Shown here one piece after another: positions 11,063 to 22,110 of a DNA stretch of 64,000 nt. The notes beneath the pieces are model-generated. The model saw only the letters and a program-made list of their open reading frames with translations. It searched no databases and had not been told where the DNA came from. The stretch is from contig NC_090131.1 of the NCBI RefSeq assembly GCF_040581485.1, forward strand, positions 6,448,001-6,512,000. The letters run 5' to 3'. A program made the translations under genes and the position numbers. Origin of the DNA: Linepithema humile. Its lineage: Eukaryota; Arthropoda; Insecta; Hymenoptera; Formicidae. How positions within the stretch are numbered: position 1 is the stretch's first letter; every line of letters starts with the position of its first letter.

Positions 11063-14000
11063 TTACGGCTCATTCGCGCTCGACGATGATGCATCGTTTC
11101 TCGCCACATGCGAGCTTTCGTCTTCAGCATTTTCGGCACCGTCAGTGGACGATGATTCAGGTACCTGTATAAAACACATACTGTATAAAAGAACAATTCG
11201 TCGCAGCATACAAAATAATTTCGTTTTCGGGTTAATTGCGTTTTCTCACCTGACGAGGTGATTCGGACAGAGTGGACGGTAATCTACGGCTGGGTAAGAT
11301 GTCCGGCATAGGTGGTGGAACCGGCGGTTCGCCGTAGACGTCGTGAAGCTCCTCCAATCTCGTGCAGAGAGCGTCGCCTCGTTTGCTCGTAGCGTTCATT
11401 TTCTTCATAAGCCAATCGGCCTGCTCCTCCAAGCGTTTTAATCGATCGGCACGCGTCGCTAAAACTTCCTCTGGAGTTCGAGATTTGGCCGAAGTAACCG
11501 TGGCTTCCCTCGGCGAGCTTGTTGCGCTCTCCTTACACGCCGATGTAGATAAAGGCGTAGGACTGCGATCAATAGTAGGAAATTCTCGAACTGTGTCCAA
11601 GCTCGAAGAGGAATCTACGGAAATGCTGTCGGAATCTATGACGCTTTCTGTCGGTTTCGAGGATTCCTTGCCTTCCATTGCCTCCTCTTCCTCCCTCGAC
11701 GACGAGGAGGATCGAATGACGGAGGCGACAAGAGAATCTGTAGAATTGTCCAATTCTGCCGCGCCGAACACTGGGGAAAATCGATTAGACGGGCCCACGA
11801 TCAAGGGATCGCTGAATTGCACGCTCTTTATGGACGAACACGGTACAGTTAGCGTTGGAAGGGGCCCGATGGAAAAGACGGGCATCGTGCTAGTTGTATT
11901 CGCAGCCGTGACGATAGGTACGTGAGAAACGGGTAATGACAGGACACTTTCAGATTTTGTTATCTCGTCAACGTCGTCGCGTCGCCTGGACGAAGTTGTT
12001 GACGCTACGTTCGACGATTCAGTCAATTCGCCGTTGTCCACCGCCGAAGGCAGATCGACGCTCGTGGCTGATCGCTTCAATGTCTTCGCGGTAGGCAGCG
12101 AACACCAAAACTCGGTGGTCGGTCCTGGATTTCTGTTACAGAAATCCGTTTTGGAACTTGTCGCGCGATCGTTCTCCACATTGCCGTCGGTTTCGGGAGT
12201 CGAATTATCGCGCGGATCCTCCGTCATCGAGTCCTCCCGTAAAATCGAAATGTTTCCGTCTGATTTTGTATTGTCGATTTTTATCAGATTCTGTATGACG
12301 TTAGTGAGAGCCTGGTCCAAAGGATCTAAAATTTCCGGCGTATTTTCCACGCTCGGCTGTTCGAAGTTATATATTAATTAGCTAGCAATAAAACGTACAA
12401 TCCCAAAATTTAGAATCGCTCGTTTAGTATGTAAATTAAATAGATGCGATTTGCTTACGGCAGATTCCGATACGGGATCAATAGGTTCTGAGTCGATATG
12501 CGCGACTTCTGCCTCGTCCAACTCCGCTTCCGTCTCCGGCGTAGGTGTGCGTTGTTCCAAAGTCACCGAGGAACCAGTCTTCGATTCTGACAGTTCGGTA
12601 TCCGTCGGTTGCTCGGATTCTGTGTCCGGTGTCGGCGCTCTAGGACTCTCCTGTTTTAATATTTAATTCTTGTTGTCGATATGTTCAAAATATTGGACAA
12701 TGAATAGTTGTGAAAAGCAAGGATAACGTTTGCGCACCTTTCGTGTCCGTCTTCGTAGACCGTGTCTGATTCTTCCTTCGATCGCCTCCTCTTCTTCGTC
12801 CGAATCATCGCCTCTCTCATCGCTAAAGCCACTTTCGGCGCTGCACGGAATAGTTGGTGTTAATAAGAACCGTTGCCTATGCAAATGCTCGGATCAGCTA
12901 AGCTGTATAACAAGGGCAATAAAACGCGCGGAGATTTTGCCGACGCGTTCGTTTACAAATTTTACAAACATTAGACAAGTGTCGCGAGGAAACGAATACA
13001 ATGTATCGTATTCGAAATAAAGATATAATCTTCGTATATCGTATTCTTGGAAATAAGGATATAATTGCTTGAACGATAAAACGAAATATAAAACTTGAAA
13101 TATAAAGCTTGAACAGTTTGAATAAAAAAGTCAGAGAAGTTATTGAATAATTTTTATTTTATAATAAATAGCGAGAAATATTTTAATTTTGAAATTCTTT
13201 TTATTTCTTTTATTTCTTTGTGAGATCTTTAATAAAAGTTTGATTTAATAAGTATCAACAAATTTCATAGCAATTTATAATAGTCAATGATAAAATTAAT
13301 AAATATTAATGCTAAGAAAAGGAAAAAATAATAAAATTATTAATTGTTAAGATTTAAAAAATTAAATTTTTGTTTGCAATAGCTACAAATCTCATTATTT
13401 AGAATTATCAAATTAAATATTAAAAATCAGATATCAACAATTATGAATTTCACCTGTTAAAAGAATCGTGGGCAGCCAAAGCTTTCCGTGCGGCGAACTC
13501 GCGGCGTAAGCTTCTCCACTCCAGTTCGGTGTTCGTGTTTTTCTGTCTGGCCGATTCCCATTTTTCTCTGCAATATTCTAGCTCTTGTTTCAACTCCTGC
13601 AACATCTTCCTCTTCTGTTGCAGCTCATATCGCAGTATTTCCTCGTGCGTGTGCAATTGCTGATGCTGCGCTTGCATTCGGCCGACGATATTCCACGTTT
13701 TGGCCAGTTCAGTCGACACCATCGAAAGTCTCTTCTCCTAAATATTGAAATAATAGAATTTAATTTCCGTCGTTTTATGATTTCCTTCATAAAACAGTGA
13801 GCAAATCGCTTGCCTGCTCGCCGAGCTTGCTCTCTAAATGAGTGTTCAGTTGCTTCATGCGATTCATCTCCTTCTCCAGGTGTTTCTTTTCCAAAATCAA
13901 TTCCTTCAGACGTATGTACGTTTTGCTGACGGATATCACTAATCTTGGACCGGCCGGAGTGTCCACAGACTTGTAACAGCTGTTCGGATCCGAACAGGAT

Positions 14001-17000
14001 GCAACGGAAACGCTCGGAGAGGTCACCGCGTGGCAACTAAGTAATTCCAGTAAAACGCGCCACACCTACGACATAATTTTGCAGTCAGTTGAATTGTGTC
14101 ATGTTGCGTGTTAAGCTCTTTAGAAAGGCGATAGTTCCAAGTGTCACACTACGCTTAAATCGGCGTTTAAAAAATTAGATGTAAAAATTGTCTCAAAACT
14201 TAATATATTATTTTTGCGCATCGACCTTGGGCAAATTGTGAGCGATATTTTCCTCTTGCAAATCATCTTCCTTTCTATCAATTTCGCCAACATTCTCTTC
14301 GTCGTTCTCCTCACTCGCGTGCTTCTGCGACGCTTTACCACCTTCGACTTGCTCAACCAAGTCCAAAAGAAGTTTAGGAAGAGCCGCTGCCTCGGTACTT
14401 TCTTCTCTGGCTATGTCACTAATGAGATCATGATTTTCCTGTAACGTTAAAATTAAATATAAATTTTCATTCGTCACTTTTTTTCATCTATATTTTTCTC
14501 ACGAAATTTGCAGTTGTTCTTTTCCAATAAATACGTATTTAAATATTAATTCCACGTTTAGCTAAAAATAATTATTATAATATATATTAATTATATTATA
14601 ATAATTATTAAAAATGTAAATAACGAGTCAGCATCGCGATACCTGCAATAGTTGAGTTAACCGATCAAGATCCATATCCGCGGAGGAAGCTCCGAGCAAC
14701 ATCTGCGTGAACAATCCGTTGATGAGAGACATCTGATTTTGAAGATCTCTGCAATCCGCCTTGGTTAATCCCAGTTGAGATTCCAGATTCGTAATTTCCG
14801 AGTCTTGCGCGTCGACCTGGCGCACGTAACATTGTCATAAAAATCTACGAATTCGAATGTTCAACAGAATCGAGTGCCTCGATGTCTCGGTACCTTTTCT
14901 TCGGCTTTCTTCAGTTCCTCCTCCAAGTTTTCGGATTTCTTTAGGGTGTATTCCAGCTTTTGCTTCACGTCCGTCAGCTCTTTAATCGCCGAATCTTTCA
15001 GCTCGGTCAAAACTCGCAGTCTCTCGTTGTACAGAGCTTTCAGCGCGTTGATATTCTCCAGCTGCCGATTGCATTCAGCTCCCGCGTCGTCTCGAACGTC
15101 CAGAAAACTTCTGTCGCCTAATCTGACTAGCACTTGCGCCAGATAATTCTTTAGCTCATTAGTCCGCCGTTCTCGCGCAACGAGAGACTCGCGTGACTTG
15201 CTCGACACTTCCGCCAAGCACTGAATACGGCGCCGGTGACGCTCCGGATCGGTCTCTAGATGGTAACGAAGGTCGTCCACCTTCTCGATTTGGTATCGCA
15301 CGTCATTCCTTAACTCGTCGGACACCTGAAACAAATATGTGTATATGTGTGTATTCTTATTCACGGAATTTTATTGTAGAGCGAATAAAATGTACGCGGC
15401 GCGCGATATATATATACCTTCAGCGTGTTCGTTAATCGCAGCGCTTCTGCGCGTCTCAGCTCTTTCTCGTTTTCATCCGCGCGCTCGCGCGCTTCTTGTT
15501 CTCTCGACGTGGACTTCGAATTGCCACTCGCGAGATCGAGATCCTGCGAGTCGCTGCGAGCGGAACGCAAAAGAGCCAGCACGTTCGACGTCTCGGAATG
15601 AGCTTCCTTTTCGGCGTCCAATTCTTTTCGAAGTCTCTCCATCTCGGACGAGACAGCCGCGATTGCTCTGTGCCTAGCTTCCCTCTTCAACGATAATTCC
15701 TTTTTAAACTCCTCTATATTGGTAGCGGCACGATCTGCAGTCAATGCATTCTCCGATTCTTCGTCTATCGAGTCGACAACATCTGCAATAATATAAACAT
15801 CCTATATATAATATTATTCTTATGGCCTAAAAAATCAGCAAAAATAAATTTATTACTTACTTTTTGTAAAAACAAAACAAACATTTTTTAATTTGCTTAG
15901 ACGCAAAAGTTGAAATTTTAAAACAAGAAATATATAAGCTACTTTTATGACTGGCACATATAGCATACCGATATCCTCTTTCGAAGCAACGTCGTTCTCG
16001 TTTCCTTTTTCAGTCTTGATAGTTTCCTTCAGTCTTTGAATCTCCTGCAAAGCGTCCTCGAAAGCCTTAATCTGCTTCTTTTTGTCCGAAACCTCTTCGG
16101 ACAATTGTGCTTGCAGCTTTGACGCCTTCTTACTTTCCGCGTTTCTGATCTCCTCTTTCTCGAGCAACGATTTTTGCAGATCCTTTTCCAGTGTCGAAAT
16201 TCTCGCATCGGCAGTGTCTTTTTCCGATTGAAGGACACTATTTCTTTCCATCAAGTTCGTGATTTCCATTTTCGCCATGTACAAATGCCTCGACATATTG
16301 TCGTACTGTTGTTCGTGCTCATGAAAATCAGCTTCTACCGTCGCGTATCGTGCTTTTAGTTCCTAAAAAATGTACAGTTTTTCTTCCAAATATTTTAATG
16401 TAGAATAATTTAATCTGCAGCTTAAAAATCACATACCTCGTAATCTGCGGTCAATTTCTTCACCAGATCTTTTTGGTCATCCAAATTGCACAGCAGTTGT
16501 TCGTTCATACTTCGACATTGTAGTCGATCGGCTTCTAATATCACAATCTTCCGCGACAGCATCTCTTCGTCCGTCTCTTCGTACAGGTTTTCCTGCCCGT
16601 CGTCTCTCAATCTCGCGCGTCTTTTGTGCATTTTGTCTAAATCTACGCTCGCGGAACACGAGCTCTCGTCTATCCTAGGAACACTTGATTCGGAATCATC
16701 GGAGTGAGCGCATCTGTGAACATCCGTTCCTTCTGTCGCCGCATCTTTATACTCCTCGCGATCTTCAGGTACTTCACTAACAGTGTCAATCGCGATATCA
16801 TTCGTTCGTTGCTGCGACGATTCACAACACAATTCCGCGGATCTCGAACGACTGTTGTTTGTATCTCGTGTCATCGAAGAATTCTCAAATCTCTCGATTC
16901 TAGAACGCGGTTTGTTATCCTCTTGACCTTTTTGTTTATACTGTCCAACGGAACTCGTCGCCAGCAATCTTTCCAGACTAACGACACGCTGCTCTAATTT

Positions 17001-18475
17001 GTGCGTTTCTTCGCTCTCTTCGGCGTTCCGCATTCTTTTCCGCAGAATGTCGTCGCGAATTTCCAGAGCCTCCGTCGAAATCCTTCGTTTTTGGTCCTCC
17101 TTGTCCTTTGACAGCTCTAAGTACAATACTTCCATACGCGCCAACACGGTATTGTGCGCGCTGGCTAATTGATGATTAGCCATAGCTAATTGCGAAATGA
17201 TTCGTGAAAGCTCCATGACTTCGTTGCTGTGTTGAAGCACCGAAGAATCGCGACTGTCGGCGGACTGCCAGCCTGTCATTTGCGTGGCGTATGTTAACTG
17301 AAATATAAATAGGTAAATAGATCTTGCAATCAAATTGTTTGTAGATTCTGATTCGTCAAAAACGTGAAAATTATCGCATATTGTCGCTTTATTTTAATTA
17401 AATCGGTAACAGTTTAATTATCTCTACAATTTTTTGTTTTTTAAAAGTGTCTGTATTATTATTTGCATTATAATGTTTAAACAATATTAAAACGATGGTA
17501 AGTTCGTAAATTTAACTATGACACGCGCACCTTGAACAATGAATCATCTATTGCCAAAGAAACAAAGAAGGAAACGAAGAGAACAAAGGAATATTTTCTT
17601 CTCTTTTTCGCAATAATTTTTCTTGCCAAATATTAACACGCGATTAAAAATTATGTTGCGCAAGCTTACAACTGTTTTCCAAGGGAAAAATATTTTTTCG
17701 GCGCTGTCAGAAAGAAACAATCCGCTCTCGACGATCCGCAATAGTACACTGGCGTAAAACTCAACACCGTGCGTCGCGCGAATCGGCCGAGATGAAGCAC
17801 GTGATCGCGATCGATGACTGTGAAAACGACTTTTCGTGACCGTGAGTCAGCGTGTTCTCCCGAAATTGCAAATTGGAGAGGAGCCAGCTTGTCGCGACTA
17901 ACAGAGACGGCTTCCGCGGAACAAAACTGCGCGTTTTTACCCGGAAAACTGTAGATGCCAGTCGGCGCGATGGCAATGCCCGAGTTTAATTTAGTTACAG
18001 TATCCACACAAGGACAGTCGAGTGAAATATCTGTAGCGCAGGCTCGAAGCCGGTTGCAAGAAAATGTGCGCGGCAATTTCGCCGTTTGTCAGTGGAAACA
18101 ATGCGAGACCTTAATGCGACAAAAGTAAAAAAAAAAAGAAAGATGGCTTACCAAGGTCTCGCGTTTAGGAGGTAACACGTTTGACAGACTGGGTGCCGTT
18201 GGTCTTTGATTCCAGAATTCGCCCGTTCTCAAGGTTGGGTATGAGCTTGGACCCTGCGCGAAAAGTTTTAAAATAAGTTCGATACAAAGCGCGTGTTTTT
18301 CTCGTGGAAGATGTACCTGCGATCGCGGCTGATCCTCTTTCTTATAGATATACGATTTTTGTCTCCTATCGTTTGTGGGATGAGCGTCCTCCGAAAACGT
18401 TTCCGCCGCACGTTCGCTCGTGGAGATCGGAGTCGGCGGACGAATACCGTTACTACTACTTGATGCACCCATCAT
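11063..18475 (-). CDS. Large coiled-coil protein, 14 exons, identity uncertain
   Basis: Predicted protein of 1,579 aa. Minus-strand exons: 18475-18317, 18253-18152, 17297-16437, 16362-15969, 15782-15418, 15325-14894, 14816-14643, 14438-14226, 14065-13814, 13737-13454, 12840-12738, 12650-12459, 12356-11250, 11164-11063. Phases agree throughout (4,740 nt). An in-frame TAG lies four codons before the M-M-G-A-S-S-S-S start, which supports it. After a Ser/Pro-rich leader of about 85 aa, heptad-rich coiled coil fills roughly residues 90-1080 with E/K/R/Q/L bias. An acidic, low-complexity Ser/Thr/Glu region follows (about 1080-1450). Near residue 1480 a conserved-looking helix (Q-A-D-W-L-M-K-K-M, then L-E-E-L-H-D-V-Y-G) precedes P-P-V-P-P-P-M-P-D-I-L-P. 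No motor, kinase or EF-hand was seen. A centrosomal, ninein-like or trafficking scaffold is possible, but I cannot assign it. The intron at 13813-13738 uses a GC donor. Confidence 0.85.
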
Positions 18476-19151
18476 TAAAGTTTTCTACTTACTAGAACGA
18501 TAAGTATACGTATCTCGTGTATATAAATATATGCCTCGGTTATTTTTCCTGGAAATAATTATACGTTAAATCTTTAATTTTATCAACGGTATAACACTTT
18601 AGATTTAGAATAGATAATCTTGTTTTTTTCTTTGACGTATATATAAAGATATCTGTGGAGTTGCTTCAAAATTACAGTCTGCATTACGAATTTATTACAG
18701 AACTGTGACGATTTTTAAATTGTAATTTAACATAACGAGATTGCTCACAATTTGAATCACTAATCAAGTACGTCTATGCTCGGGTGTTTGAGTTGCCTCG
18801 AGAAAAAGTTTGGCTTCTGTCAGCTTTTATTTTTAGAAACTAATTTGATCTAGATTGCATCTTAATTCTCTTTAAAAAGTGAGTGAAGTAAAAAATTAAT
18901 TAAAAACGGGTAGGCACTTGATTTTCAATTGTAGAAAAAAAATTATTTCTTAACAACGGAAACGAGTTGAATTATAGCATAAAACGCAGTCGTCATCACA
19001 GAAAGAGTTGCGTGATTAATGCTTGTTGGATAACAATCTACGTGTCATTATTTAATAACGAAGACGATAGTCCAGTGTTCCGTTTTTACAAGGATGACAG
19101 TTGCACAAACAAGTGTGGGATGTAATTAGTATCAAAGTATGAATCGCTCAC

Positions 19152-19400
19152 CAATGGTCAAAAACGAAAAGTCTTGAAATTCGGTAGCTTCGATTTCTCG
19201 AGGGTCAACGACGACGCTTGACTACCATCGTTGCTAGCGGGCAGCGACTCGCATCTCTAAAAATACCATTTCGAAAGACCGCCTGCGCAAAGTCGACGTT
19301 ATATCTTCGTGTCGGGCACTTGCGCAGATTGTACTACAGGCACTTCCGCGCGTGTTTCACAGAGGAAATCTTAATCGAACTTCCGCGATTGTAAGAAAAC
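19152..19400 (-). promoter_or_regulatory. Candidate 5' UTR exon and promoter of the coiled-coil gene
   Basis: On the minus strand a strong donor (CATTG then GTGAGC) ends a possible exon at 19152. It could join an acceptor (TCGTTCTAG) just upstream of the start codon at 18475. The preceding 150-200 bp is GC- and CpG-richer than its surroundings. No ATG-led conserved frame is present. RNA evidence would be needed for the exact start. Confidence 0.4.
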
Positions 19401-20036
19401 AAATTCATTAAGAGAATATATCGCAGAGATTTCTCGACAGAAATCATACTGCGCTGATTAAATTACATATTATTGGGATAAAATTAAGATAATGCGATAT
19501 GAATTAACTATAACCGTTTAATTGAAAAACAATTTTTGATAAATATAAATCACATTTTTTGTTAAACAAATTTTTTTTTTATTTAACTGATAGATGCACG
19601 TAAATATTCATTTTTTAAATATTGTTTCTTGTTTTCTGTTATGATGTTATTTTATTTAAATTTGCAGTTCTTTATAAATAAATTCCTCGAGTCTCAAAAA
19701 TAGAATGATGCCATAAATTCTTTTATTTAGATAATACGATCAACAACTATTTTAAAGCGCTTTCAAACTTTCAGACGGTACTGTAGATGCACTCGGGAAA
19801 ACGTAAACGTCCTAACAATAGCATCGCACGTATTCTATATTTAGGTAGTTTTTCGAACTGTTCATCATCACTATCGCTGCGCACATTTCGAAACGAAGAT
19901 CGATCTGGTTATCCTCACTTTTCCTTAGTAACGTTATATATTTAACATTGTCATTAAATATTAAATTGCTAGATAAAATAATTTTAATTTAAATATATGT
20001 AGGCTCTTGTTAATATAATATATTAATTACAAATAT
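19401..20036. other. Intergenic, no gene seen
   Basis: AT-rich DNA between the presumed promoter of the coiled-coil gene and the MITE-like element. No exon, RNA gene or repeat was recognised. Confidence 0.5.
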
Positions 20037-20380
20037 GACAAAGAGAATTTAGAGCCACCGCCAGATGTAATTGCATTAACAATCTTCTTATTTAATACTT
20101 ATTAATAAATTCAGACGTTTCGGTGACGCTACTGTGTTATCTGCAACCAGTAGCCTGCTGTCCAACAGTTAACTTATTCTAATTTTTTATAGTATCTTGT
20201 ACGATGATGATGACTAATGATCTCACCTTGATTTTAACCTCAATCATTTTCAGTTTATTGGACAATAACTTTATTGATTAATCACACTAAAGATGATCAG
20301 ATGGTGAGACGTCTGAATTTATGTATTAAATAAGAAGATTAATGCAATTACATCTGGCGGTGGCTCTAGATTCTCTTTAA
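20037..20380. mobile_element. MITE-like element with about 75-bp terminal inverted repeats
   Basis: The left arm (about 20039-20120) and right arm (about 20305-20378) are near-perfect inverted copies, both carrying CCACCGCCAGATGTAATTGC and a TTCTTATTTAATAC-like word. They enclose about 185 bp with no coding potential. The arms begin and end AAAGAGAAT...ATTCTCTTT. I could not identify an unambiguous target duplication. This is a non-autonomous DNA transposon or foldback element. Confidence 0.8.
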
Positions 20381-20641
20381 TTAATTTTAATTTGTTTAAT
20401 TTAAATGATTTATTGCAAAATAGATACTCATTTTTTATTTAGTTCCAATTCTTCAATTAAGAAAAACCTTGTTTAAATAATGAAAGGACATTTTAAAATA
20501 TATAATAAATATGGAATAAAAAACGTGGGATGAATAGTATGCAAGGTATTATATTTATTTAAAAATAAGGCTAGATAAAATTTATAACTTTTAGTCGATT
20601 TTTCTTTAACTTATGCCTACTGTCTCTCCCTTGTCACACGA

Positions 20642-20740
20642 GTCCTTAGCAACGGGTTGGCTACAACTAAGGGCGCACGGTGCCCCGACAGAGCGTCACG
20701 TACCTTAGTTACGGCCGTCTGGTGGCTCGTTGCTAAGGAC
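20642..20740. repeat. Nested inverted repeat with CTTAG motifs
   Basis: GTCCTTAGCAACG (20642-20654) is exactly inverted at 20728-20740. Inside are AACTAAG (about 20665-20671) and CTTAGTT (about 20704-20710), so four copies of a CTTAG core are arranged as two nested inverted pairs in 99 bp of GC-rich DNA within an AT-rich region. This could be a protein-binding cluster or a transposon relic. Confidence 0.6.
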
Positions 20741-21410
20741 GCGGGGTGGCAAGTAAAATGTGGATGTTAACTATGAAAATCGATTCGAGTTTGCTAAAAA
20801 AATTGCTAAATCTGTCTATCTTTAATAAAGTAAGGAAAATAAATAATTTTGTAATTTGGCCTAACAAATGGGTGTTAGAACCGCAAAGTCGATAACGTGT
20901 TATCGGACTTGGATACACTGTCTCCACAGATAAAAGACGCCGTCGAAGTATTTCTATGATCACATTCCAACGAGAGAAGCATTCGCTGAAGCGTTTGATA
21001 TTTTATCGGCAAACCGCGAATTCTGCTGCGAGATTCTGAAAAGCGAAAATGGATCTAGGCAAACGTCATATACGCGGCGCGTTGGAAACATCGGCGTGAC
21101 ATCTTTTTTGACGTAAATTTCGGAAAATAAAACAGACGGAAAATTTATAAATATACGTATATTTAATAATGCATATTTTTTTATATAACAATCATACAGT
21201 TTTTGCCGCGCACTGAACGTGTGTGTCATCTGACTCAAAATGTTAGGCATTTCAATGAATTACAATGCAATTTTAAGAAATATAAATACATTTTTATTAA
21301 TATAAAATAAATTAAGATAGGTTTACAGAATTTGAAAATGCTTAAAATATTTTTAACGTTATTAAAATATCCGCAATATTTACGCCTCGTTCCGCCCGGA
21401 AGTATCGAAC
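20741..21410. other. Intergenic, no gene seen
   Basis: Moderately AT-rich DNA with only short unconserved frames on the minus strand. It leads into the CpG-rich island at 21411. Confidence 0.45.
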
Positions 21411-22110
21411 TTGAGGTGCGAATGCACACCTAACACTTCATGTAAGACCGCGCGCGCGCTGACGCCGCGCTTCGGTGCCGCACTGCCGCCAGCCGTGTAC
21501 CGATCGGCTCGACAAGGCCGTTCGTTGCGCGCGTCTGTCAGTCAGCGTTCGCGCACGAATGCGACGGTACGGTGGTCGGTCGTCGTGGCGGGTTTTTGCT
21601 CGGCGCCGCGCTCACGAGAGCAGCCCGAGAGCAGAGCAGAGCTGACGTTTCTATCCGGAGCGGAAAGAGCAGCGGCTCCATTCATCGCCCACGCTGACCG
21701 TCTGCCACTCTCTCCATCCCTCTCTTCACCCTCGATCTACGAGGAGCCAGGTTCCCGCAGGGAAGGCGTTCCGCCTGGCATTCGCAACGACAGGAGCTGC
21801 TTCCTCGCGCTATATCCTCGCGGCAAGTCCGGACAGGCGGACGAACCGAAGGTGAGAGAGAGCGAGGCGCGAATCCGTTCACGCCGTCGAACGCGGAGGA
21901 CTCCCACGCGAGGAAGGGCTATTTTGCTTTCGGCGCGACGGTACTGGCGGGTTGCGAACGGACAGCCGGACTCTGTTGCGGCGCAACAGTCTCGAGGACG
22001 GATATTTGACAGGTCGGGGTCGGGACGCCGTGCAGCCGTCCAGTGAGAATGGCAGTCGTAGCACCACGGAGCATCGCACGGTTCAGATGACACGTAATAA
22101 TTAACATACC
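21411..22110 (+). promoter_or_regulatory. CpG-rich island, candidate promoter and 5' UTR exon
   Basis: An abrupt shift to GC- and CpG-rich sequence with long open but arginine/serine-rich frames on both strands, which is typical of chance openness in GC-rich DNA. A good plus-strand donor (CCGAAG then GTGAGAG) follows 21851. The next plus-strand coding exon, GDAP2 exon 1, is preceded by an acceptor (GGATTTTCAG) ending at 30583. A long 5' UTR intron from here to GDAP2 is therefore possible. A non-coding RNA or a gene reading left cannot be excluded. Confidence 0.4.

Noticed and set aside
11362..11925. 187-aa plus-strand frame over the coiled-coil gene
   Set aside because: It lies antisense to the largest exon of a gene with consistent splice phases; its openness follows from the codon use of the other strand.
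11063..18475. Naming the coiled-coil gene ninein/Bsg25D
   Set aside because: General coiled-coil character and a centrosome-like feel are not enough, and no EF-hands are present at the supported start; left unnamed.
21411..22046. 211-aa plus-strand frame in the CpG island
   Set aside because: Arg/Ser-rich, with equally open frames on the minus strand and no domain; typical of GC-rich DNA rather than a protein.
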